Shown: one piece after another, positions 56,501-64,000 of the stretch
How positions within the stretch are numbered: position 1 is the stretch's first letter
How the letters are laid out: the number at the start of each line of letters is the position of its first letter
DNA from: Competibacter_A sp037045685
GTDB lineage: Bacteria > Pseudomonadota > Gammaproteobacteria > Competibacterales > Competibacteraceae
Direction: 5' to 3'
DNA length: 64,000 bases
NCBI GenBank assembly: GCA_037045685.1
Contig: JBAOII010000011.1
Location: 186,001-250,000, forward strand
Notes under the pieces: model-generated
The model's database searches: none
The model's input: the letters and a program-made list of their open reading frames with translations, nothing else
Told to the model about the DNA's origin: nothing
Translations under genes and position numbers: made by a program

Positions 56501-56665
56501 ATGGCATCGTTACTGACTCCTGCACCGCTCGCGGCGGCAGACTTGCCGGCCATGCCCCCCACCCAGGACGATTTGCCCTACGACGACGAAGTCCCCGCGC
56601 AAACCCTGCGCCACCAGTTCCAATTTGAGCCGACGGCGAAAAGATGCGCGACCTGGCCGCCTTGA
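56501..56665 (+). pseudogene. Fragment of a Uma2-family endonuclease (N-terminus)
   Basis: 54 residues after AGGAGG: MASLLTPAPLAAADLPAMPP then TQDDLPYDDEVPAQTLRHQF. This resembles the beginning of Uma2 (DUF820) proteins, but the nuclease domain is missing; the frame ends inside ygfX. Probably a remnant left by an insertion or deletion. Moderate confidence in the family. Confidence 0.5.
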
Positions 56666-57090
56666 GCATCGAATTGCATCCCTCGCCGATGCTGCTCGCC
56701 GGCGGGAGCGGCCTTCATCTGCTATCCGGCAGCGCCGTGGCCGCTTGCAATCTCCCGCTGGGGATCAAGGCCATGCTTCTGGCCGGCATCGCATCGGCGT
56801 TGCTCCAGTTCGGGCGGCAATACGCCTGCTCGGGCAGAAAGCGCTTTATCTCCCACATCGAGCTGCTGGATGGGTGGTGGCGGCTGACGACTGGCGATGG
56901 CGCAACGCACCGGGCCAGCTTGATCGGCGGCTATGCGCATACCAATATCATCATCTTGAATTTTCGCCTGGAAAACGGACGGCGCGGGTCGCTGACCCTG
57001 TTGCCGGATTCGGCTGATCCCGATGCCTTGCGCCGGTTGCGGGTTTGGTTGCGGACCCGACGGGATGACGCGGAACCGGATCGGGCGTGA
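56644..57090 (+). CDS. ygfX: YgfX-family membrane protein (CptA-like)
   Basis: 148 residues. LHPSPMLLAGGSGLHLLSGSAVAACNLPLGIKAMLLAGIASALLQFGRQYA holds two transmembrane segments; the rest (HIELLDGWWRLTTGDG ... RLENGRRGSLTLLPDSADPDALRRLRVWLRTR) is the cytosolic domain of the YgfX/DUF1434 family. In E. coli ygfX is adjacent to sdhE and was described as a membrane toxin acting on cytoskeletal proteins. Here about 700 bases separate the two genes. The start overlaps the Uma2 fragment. Confidence 0.8.
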   Translation: MRDLAALSIELHPSPMLLAGGSGLHLLSGSAVAACNLPLGIKAMLLAGIASALLQFGRQYACSGRKRFISHIELLDGWWRLTTGDGATHRASLIGGYAHTNIIILNFRLENGRRGSLTLLPDSADPDALRRLRVWLRTRRDDAEPDRA

Positions 57091-57120
57091 AGAGAGGCGC
57101 CCGATGGAGGCGCGTGCGAA

Positions 57121-58764
57121 TCACTCCGCCCAGCGCGGGGGCGCTTCTGCCCCGGCAAAATTGGTCGGCACCAGCACGGTATCCCGAACCGGCGCGGACT
57201 CTTTGGCCCGGGGATAATCCAGGGTGTAGTGCAAGCCCCGGCTTTCCTTGCGCGCCAGGGCGCTGCGGATGATCAGTTCCGCCACCTGCGCCAAGTTGCG
57301 CAGTTCGATCAGGTTGCCGCTGATCCGGAAGTTGCCGTAGTACTCGTCGATCTCCCGCAGCAGCAATTCGACTCGATGCTGGGCCCGTTGCAGGCGCTTG
57401 TCGGTGCGGACGATGCCGACGTAATCCCACATGAACTGGCGCAGCTCCGCCCAGTTATGGCTGACCACCACCTCCTCGTCGGAATCGGTGACCCGGCTCT
57501 CGTCCCAGGCCGGCAACGCCGGCGGCTCCGGGGCGGACGCCAGTTGGGGGCGGATGTCCTCGGCGGCGGCGGCGGCGAACACCAGGCATTCCAGCAGGGA
57601 GTTGCTGGCCATCCGGTTCGCCCCGTGCAGGCCGGTGAAGGCGACTTCGCCCACGGCGTACAAGCCCTCCATATCCGTCCGCGCCCGCAGGTCGGTCATC
57701 ACCCCGCCGCAGGTGTAATGGGCCGCCGGCACCACCGGGATCGGCTGGCGGGTCATGTCGAAACCGTACTCCAGGCACTTGGCGTGGATGTTGGGGAAGT
57801 GATCCCTGATGAAGTCCGCCGGCTTGTGGCTGATGTCCAGATACACGCACTCCGCGCCCAGTCGCTTCATTTCGTGGTCGATGGCGCGGGCCACGATGTC
57901 GCGCGGGGCCAGCTCCATCCGCACGTCGAAATTCCGCATGAACCGGGTTCCGTCCGGCAGCAGCAGGTGGCCGCCCTCGCCGCGCACCGCTTCGGAGATC
58001 AGGAAGTTCTTGGCCTGGGGGTGATACAGGCAGGTCGGGTGGAACTGCATGAACTCCATGTTCGCCACCCGGCATCCGGCCCGCCAAGCCATGGCGATGC
58101 CGTCGCCGGTGGAGCCGTCCGGGTTGCTGGAATACAGGTAGACCCGGCTGGCGCCGCCGGTGGCCAGCACCACGAATCGGGCGGCGATCACCTCGACCCT
58201 GCCGGTCTGGCGGTTCAGCACGTAGGCGCCCAGGCAGCGGTTGCCGTCCAAGCCCAGCTTGCGGCCGGCGATCAGGTCGATGACGCTGTAGCGGTCGTGC
58301 AGGGTGATGTTCGGATGCTGGCGGGCGCGTTGCTCCAGCGTGGTTTGGATGGCGCGGCCGGTGGCGTCGGCGGCGTGAACGATGCGCCGGTGGCTGTGGC
58401 CGCCCTCGCGGTGCAGGTGATAATCCGCTCCGCCCTCGGCGTTGGCTTCCATGGTGAACGGCACTCCCTGCCGGCTGAGCCATTCGATCGCCGTGCGGCC
58501 GTGCTCCACGGTGAAGCGCACCGCGTCGGGATGGCACAGGCCCGCCCCGGCGATCAGGGTGTCCTGCAAATGCGATTCGATGGAGTCGCCGGCATCCAGC
58601 ACCGCCGATACGCCGCCTTGCGCGTAATAGGTGCTGCCTTCGTGCGAAGGCCCCTTGGCCAGGGCGACGACGCGGGCGGTGTCGGCCAGCCGCAGCGCCA
58701 GACTCAAGCCGGCGGCGCCGCAGCCGATGATCAAGAGATCCGCGAAAACCGAAGGGGTGGCCAT
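57121..58764 (-). CDS. nadB: L-aspartate oxidase
   Basis: First step of de novo NAD synthesis: aspartate to iminoaspartate. 547 residues from ATG 58764 (AGGAG upstream): FAD site LLIIGCGAAGLSLALRLAD, AQGGVSAVLDAGDS, HREGGHSHRRIVHAADATG and the C-terminal helical domain. Divergent from rpoE, as in several gammaproteobacteria where nadB and rpoE are neighbours. Confidence 0.95.
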   Translation of the reverse strand: MATPSVFADLLIIGCGAAGLSLALRLADTARVVALAKGPSHEGSTYYAQGGVSAVLDAGDSIESHLQDTLIAGAGLCHPDAVRFTVEHGRTAIEWLSRQGVPFTMEANAEGGADYHLHREGGHSHRRIVHAADATGRAIQTTLEQRARQHPNITLHDRYSVIDLIAGRKLGLDGNRCLGAYVLNRQTGRVEVIAARFVVLATGGASRVYLYSSNPDGSTGDGIAMAWRAGCRVANMEFMQFHPTCLYHPQAKNFLISEAVRGEGGHLLLPDGTRFMRNFDVRMELAPRDIVARAIDHEMKRLGAECVYLDISHKPADFIRDHFPNIHAKCLEYGFDMTRQPIPVVPAAHYTCGGVMTDLRARTDMEGLYAVGEVAFTGLHGANRMASNSLLECLVFAAAAAEDIRPQLASAPEPPALPAWDESRVTDSDEEVVVSHNWAELRQFMWDYVGIVRTDKRLQRAQHRVELLLREIDEYYGNFRISGNLIELRNLAQVAELIIRSALARKESRGLHYTLDYPRAKESAPVRDTVLVPTNFAGAEAPPRWAE

Positions 58765-58866
58765 GGCTTGTGAGCGACTCCTTGAATGGGGTATCGTTAT
58801 TGGGATGAGTGCCGCCGGAAGAGGGTGGCCGGGGCCGCGAATTCGGTGCGCCACCGCGTTTCACAC

Positions 58867-58895
58867 TATATAACCAATCCCGGCGGGACTGCGAA
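58867..58895 (-). promoter_or_regulatory. Candidate sigma-70 promoter of nadB
   Basis: On the minus strand TTCGCA (58890-58895), 17 bases, TATATA (58867-58872), about 100 bases before the nadB ATG. The -35 match is only partial and overlaps the rpoE promoter on the other strand. Confidence 0.45.
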
Positions 58896-58919
58896 CTAAC
58901 GGGACGGGCGTTTGTCTAC
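58893..58919 (+). promoter_or_regulatory. Candidate sigma-E autoregulatory promoter of rpoE
   Basis: GAACTA, a 16-base spacer, then TCTAC, close to the sigma-E consensus GGAACTT-N16-TCTRA and 50 bases before the rpoE ATG. Autoregulation by sigma-E is established for this operon in E. coli and Pseudomonas. Confidence 0.6.
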
Positions 58920-58968
58920 CGTCATGGTCGCATGGAGATTGCCGTTGAGTCGAAAGGGGTCGGCCCGA

Positions 58969-59544
58969 ATGGGCGAGGTTCATTTGGATCGCGATCTGGT
59001 CCAGAGGGTGCAAAAAGGCGATAAGAGTGCGTTCGATCTGCTGGTGCTCAAGTACCAATACAAGATCATCAAGCTGATTTCCCGCTATGTGCACGATCCC
59101 AGCGAAGCCCTGGATGTCTCCCAAGAGGCGTTTCTCAAGGCCTACCGGGCGTTGCCGGGTTTTCGCGGGGACAGCGCGTTTTACACTTGGCTGTATCGGA
59201 TCGCCATCAACACGGCCAAGAACTATCTGGTCGCCCAAGGCCGGCGCCCGCCGGGATCCGACATCGACGCGCAAGAGGCCGAGCAATACGAAGGCCAGTC
59301 TCTGCTGAAAGAATACGAAACTCCCGAACGCCTGTTGCTCAAGGACGAGATCGCCGCGACCGTCTTCAGGGCCATCGAGGAGTTGCCCGAGGATCTGCGC
59401 ACGGCGATCACCCTGCGCGAACTCGAAGGAATGAGCTACGAGGAAATCGCCCAAACCATGGGGTGTCCGATCGGCACGGTGCGTTCCCGGATTTTTCGGG
59501 CCCGAGAATCGATCGACGCCAAACTACATCCACTGTTAAGCTAG
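58969..59544 (+). CDS. rpoE: RNA polymerase sigma-E factor (RpoE/AlgU)
   Basis: Extracytoplasmic stress sigma factor. 191 residues from ATG 58969 (GAAAGGGG upstream): region 2 DKSAFDLLVLKYQYKIIKLISRYVHDPSEALDVSQEAFLKAYRALPGFRGDSAFYTWLYRIAINTAKN and region 4 ELEGMSYEEIAQTMGCPIGTVRSRIFRAR. An upstream frame start at 58912 lies inside the promoter. It leads the rpoE-rseA-rseB-rseC operon. Confidence 0.96.
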   Translation: MGEVHLDRDLVQRVQKGDKSAFDLLVLKYQYKIIKLISRYVHDPSEALDVSQEAFLKAYRALPGFRGDSAFYTWLYRIAINTAKNYLVAQGRRPPGSDIDAQEAEQYEGQSLLKEYETPERLLLKDEIAATVFRAIEELPEDLRTAITLRELEGMSYEEIAQTMGCPIGTVRSRIFRARESIDAKLHPLLS

Positions 59545-59560
59545 TTTCGAGATTAGAGTC

Positions 59561-60163
59561 ATGGCTGATAAGACGGCTGAACAACGATCGGCGCCAGTCG
59601 AGGACGATGCGAATTTCGCGGCAAGTCAGCTTTCGGCGATCATCGACGATGAGCTGGACGATAGAGAGATCGAACTGGTGTTGCGGCGCTTGGGTCGAGA
59701 CCGCGATTCGCGCGCGCGCTGGGAGCGATATCATCTGATCAGCGACGCGATGCAGGGCCATCTGCCGGACGCGTTCGATGCGGGTTTCGCCGCGCGCCTC
59801 CGGGAAGCGATCGAGGCCGAGTCGCCTTTGCGGCCGATCGCCAAGCCGCTGCCGGCCTGGTACAAGCCGGTCACCGGGTTCGGGCTGGCCGCCTCGGTGG
59901 TGCTGGTGGCGCTGTTCGGGCTGAAGCTGACCCCAACCGATGGTCGCCTCTCCGCGTCCTCCGGCCCGCAGCTCGCCGTCGCGCCGACAGCGTCCTCCGC
60001 GATTTTCAGATCGCCCCGGTTCGCGCCCGACGATCCCGGCGGGGAAGCGGTCGAGGTGCGCTTGACGCCTTACTTGGCCAACCACAGCAGCGTCGCATCC
60101 CGGAACAGCGTACCCGTCATGCCGTACTCCGTGCGCATGGTCGGTTATCAGACCAGCCGCTAA
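59561..60163 (+). CDS. rseA: Anti-sigma-E factor RseA (MucA)
   Basis: Inner-membrane protein that holds sigma-E until cleaved by DegS and RseP. 200 residues: the cytosolic domain binding sigma-E (SQLSAIIDDELDDREIELVLRRLGRDRDSRARWERYHLISDAMQGHLP), one transmembrane helix (GFGLAASVVLVALFGLKL) and a periplasmic tail. 16 bases after rpoE. Confidence 0.93.
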   Translation: MADKTAEQRSAPVEDDANFAASQLSAIIDDELDDREIELVLRRLGRDRDSRARWERYHLISDAMQGHLPDAFDAGFAARLREAIEAESPLRPIAKPLPAWYKPVTGFGLAASVVLVALFGLKLTPTDGRLSASSGPQLAVAPTASSAIFRSPRFAPDDPGGEAVEVRLTPYLANHSSVASRNSVPVMPYSVRMVGYQTSR

Positions 60164-60171
60164 GATTTCGA

Positions 60172-61209
60172 ATGAAGCGGCCGTTATTGCATTGCGCCTT
60201 GCTGGCGCTCGCCACCGGTTCCTCGTTTCCCGCCCACTGCGCCCAGCCGACCGCAGACGACGCCAAGCAATGGCTGGAACGCATGATACAGGCCACTCAG
60301 GAACTCAGCTACGAAGGCACCTTCATCCATGTGCAGGGGCCGCATCTGGATGCCATGCGAATCGTTCACGGCGGCGGTCGGGACGGCGATGAACGGCAGC
60401 GGCTGTTTTCGCTGACCGGCCCGCAGCGGGAAATTCTGGTCACCCCCGAGGGCGTGATCTGTCTGTCGCCGAAGCAGCAAACCACGTTCGCGAGCGGCGA
60501 TTACCGCTACTCCCGCTTCCCCATCTCCATTCCCCGCGAGATCGGTCGGCTGGAAAACCAGTACCGTTTCGAGCTGGTGGGCCAGGATCGCGCCGCCGGG
60601 GCGGAGGTCGAAGTGGTCGCTATCAAGCCTCGGGATACCCTGCGGTACGGTTATCGGCTGTGGCTGGATCGACGGAACGGGATGCTGCTGCGTTCCGCGC
60701 TGCTGGACGAGAAGGGCTATCCCATCGAGCAACTGATGTTCACCGATTTACAGATCAAGGACCGGATCGATGAAGCCGCTTTCAAGCCCCCGGTCCCGGC
60801 GGAAGGGGCGGTGACGCCGCCGCCTGACCGTCCCGGTGCGGGCGCGACTCCGCCGCCGGGCGTGCCGATCACCCGGTCGCCTTGGAGCGTGGCTCGGTTG
60901 CCGGAGGGCTTCGACAAGATTCTGCACAACCGCTTCGCGGAAGCCTCCGGCCGGCATCCCACCGAGCACATGGTGTTCGCCGACGGCCTGGCGACCGTTT
61001 CGGTGTTTCTGGAGCGGCTGGACGAGGCTTCGCCTCTCCTCCAGGGAGAGTCGCAACTCGGCTCCATGAACGCGTTCGGGACCAAGATGGGCGATTACCA
61101 GATCCTGGTGGTGGGGGAAGTGCCGGCCGCGACCGTCCAGAACATCGCCGCTTCGATCTCCTACGATCCCGAGATCGCCAAAAGCTTGGCCGAGGAGGCC
61201 AAACCGTGA
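60172..61209 (+). CDS. rseB: Sigma-E regulatory protein RseB (MucB)
   Basis: Periplasmic sensor that shields RseA from DegS and responds to lipoprotein or LPS signals. 345 residues with a signal peptide (cleavage near AHCAQ), the N-terminal lipid-sensing domain (AKQWLERMIQATQELSYEGTFIHVQG) and a C-terminal RseA-binding domain joined by a proline-rich linker (PPPDRPGAGATPPPGV). Confidence 0.94.
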   Translation: MKRPLLHCALLALATGSSFPAHCAQPTADDAKQWLERMIQATQELSYEGTFIHVQGPHLDAMRIVHGGGRDGDERQRLFSLTGPQREILVTPEGVICLSPKQQTTFASGDYRYSRFPISIPREIGRLENQYRFELVGQDRAAGAEVEVVAIKPRDTLRYGYRLWLDRRNGMLLRSALLDEKGYPIEQLMFTDLQIKDRIDEAAFKPPVPAEGAVTPPPDRPGAGATPPPGVPITRSPWSVARLPEGFDKILHNRFAEASGRHPTEHMVFADGLATVSVFLERLDEASPLLQGESQLGSMNAFGTKMGDYQILVVGEVPAATVQNIAASISYDPEIAKSLAEEAKP

Positions 61210-61679
61210 TCGAGGAGCGCGCGGTCGTGACGGAAACCGGCCAAGGCTACGCTTGGCTGGACATCCGGCGCCGGTCGGCCTGCGGCGGGTGTCGGGCCAG
61301 CGATGGCTGCGGCACGGCGGCGCTGGCGAAAATCTGGACCGGCAAGCGGCTGCGGGTGCGGGCGCTGGCGGATTTGCCGTTGCGGCCCGGCGACGAGGTG
61401 ATCGTCGGCATGGCCGACGGCGCGCTGCTGCGCGGCGCCTCGCTCGCCTATCTGCTCCCCTTGGCCTTGCTGTTCGCCGGCGCGATCCTGGGCCAGACCG
61501 CGTTCGCCTTCGCGGGCGAGGAACCCGTGGTGCTGTGCGGGATGTTGGGGCTGGGGCTGGGATTTCTGGCGGTGCGGGCGCTGTCGCGGCGATTCGCGGA
61601 CGACGCCCGGTATCAGCCGGTGGTGTTGCGCCGAGCGACCGCGCCGACGGTGGGGGCGAGTGTGCTTTCTTCGCCATGA
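61206..61679 (+). CDS. rseC: Sigma-E positive regulator RseC
   Basis: 157 residues; GTG start overlapping the rseB stop. An N-terminal cysteine cluster (SACGGCRASDGCGTAAL) and two transmembrane segments (AYLLPLALLFAGAILGQ, VVLCGMLGLGLGFLAV) match the RseC/MucC family, linked to redox and Fe-S protein modulation in other bacteria. Confidence 0.92.
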   Translation: MIEERAVVTETGQGYAWLDIRRRSACGGCRASDGCGTAALAKIWTGKRLRVRALADLPLRPGDEVIVGMADGALLRGASLAYLLPLALLFAGAILGQTAFAFAGEEPVVLCGMLGLGLGFLAVRALSRRFADDARYQPVVLRRATAPTVGASVLSSP

Positions 61680-61685
61680 TGAAGC

Positions 61686-61691
61686 TATAAT
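61686..61691 (+). promoter_or_regulatory. Possible -10 element upstream of lepA
   Basis: A perfect TATAAT overlapping the end of rseC, but the -35 region (GTGCTT, 18-base spacing) is weak. It could drive lepA separately from the rpoE operon. Confidence 0.35.
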
Positions 61692-61826
61692 CGCGCCTCG
61701 GTCCGAGTCGTCAGTGCTGGCAAGCCTCTGCGCCCGAGTGGCGGCGGGGGCTTTGCTTTATTTTGCCGAGCCCTTCTGGCGGTACCGGGAAGACCTAGCC
61801 CAGCGGCCCAGCGGCCCGTGGAGTTC

Positions 61827-63623
<1,797 letters not shown>

Positions 63624-63657
63624 AACTCCTCGATGTCACCATTGGAGCGCCACGCTC

Positions 63658-64000
63658 ATGAATATCGATTTCGCGACCGTTTTGGTGCTGCTGACCGCGC
63701 TGACCGGCGGCATCTGGCTGTTGGACGCCCTGGTGCTGGCCCCGCGCCGCGCCCGCGCCGTGGTTGGAGGCGAGGGAGAAGCGCCGCCGGCGGTCGCGGT
63801 CAAGCTGCCGTGGTACGTGGATTTATCGAAATCGTTTTTCCCGGTCATTTTGGCGGTGCTGATCTTGCGTTCCTTCGTGGTCGAGCCGTTTCGGATTCCG
63901 TCCGAATCGATGGTCCCGACCTTGCTCAAGGGCGATTTTATCCTGGTCAACAAATTCGCTTACGGCTTGCGGCTGCCGGTGCTCAACAATCGATTGGCCG
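63658..64000 (+). CDS. lepB: Signal peptidase I, N-terminal part (continues beyond window)
   Basis: Membrane-bound serine peptidase that removes signal peptides. The 114 residues present contain two transmembrane segments (FATVLVLLTALTGGIWLLDAL and FFPVILAVLILRSFVV) and the catalytic Ser box FRIPSESMVPTLLKGDFILVNKFAYG. The lysine of the dyad is outside the window. GGAG upstream of ATG 63658; the lepA-lepB order is standard. Confidence 0.95.
   Translation, partial: MNIDFATVLVLLTALTGGIWLLDALVLAPRRARAVVGGEGEAPPAVAVKLPWYVDLSKSFFPVILAVLILRSFVVEPFRIPSESMVPTLLKGDFILVNKFAYGLRLPVLNNRLA

Noticed and set aside
58863..58878. ACACTATATA, a match to one half of the NrdR box near nadB/rpoE
   Set aside because: The other half and a second site 31 bases away are missing; the bases are better explained as the nadB -10 region.

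Overview
The window is a high-GC chromosome segment from a gammaproteobacterium. The basis is the fusA-tuf-S10-spc-alpha ribosomal gene order, an rpoE-rseABC-lepA-lepB block, a sdhCDAB-sdhE-ygfX neighbourhood, a class II ribonucleotide reductase split into NrdJa and NrdJb as in Pseudomonas, and an IPTL-CTERM sorting tail. A Competibacter-like or other environmental lineage would fit, but that is a guess.

Layout. 1-16.4 kb: end of fusA, tuf, then the full S10, spc and alpha ribosomal operons with secY and rpoA, all on the plus strand and all in frame, closed by a strong terminator. 16.5-19.1 kb: a membrane protein of unknown function, a 57-residue ORF and a quinone oxidoreductase (minus strand). 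19.1-23.7 kb: nrdJa (carrying an intein at its catalytic cysteine) and nrdJb, with a structured 378-bp spacer between them and a NrdR-box pair upstream. 23.7-25.3 kb: two lipoprotein genes. 25.3-28.9 kb: the S-adenosylmethionine cycle on the minus strand, metK - SAH riboswitch - ahcY - metF. 29-32.1 kb: a GNAT acetyltransferase, an HExxH protein, then the first half of a YbhGFSR-like ABC exporter (membrane fusion protein and first ATPase).

32.1-41.1 kb is a 9-kb accessory island that separates the two halves of the exporter. It holds an Rpn-family nuclease gene, two paralogous secreted proteins (variable beta-helix centre plus an exact 7 x 41-residue repeat domain), a truncated Rpn copy, an IS481-family element and a PIN-domain toxin-antitoxin pair. 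Much of it is one direct duplication. 41.1-45.7 kb: second ATPase and both permeases of the exporter, then moaD (in frame with the last permease through a palindromic repeat), moaE and rnt. 45.9-50.6 kb: a very large secreted S53 (sedolisin) protease. 50.6-52.1 kb: ygfZ, broken by four single-base insertions, and a small SdhAF4-like gene. 52.2-57.1 kb: sdhCDAB, sdhE and ygfX, with a MazE/AbrB-like gene and a Uma2 fragment between the last two. 57.1-64 kb: nadB (minus), then rpoE-rseA-rseB-rseC, lepA and the start of lepB.

A recurring oddity is single-base insertions, nearly all an extra G on the coding strand between two intact codons, in nrdJa, ygfZ and the S53 protease gene, plus an extra C in metF and a 2-base shift in the intein. 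They may be sequencing errors or real decay; raw reads would decide. No tRNA, rRNA or CRISPR array was seen.
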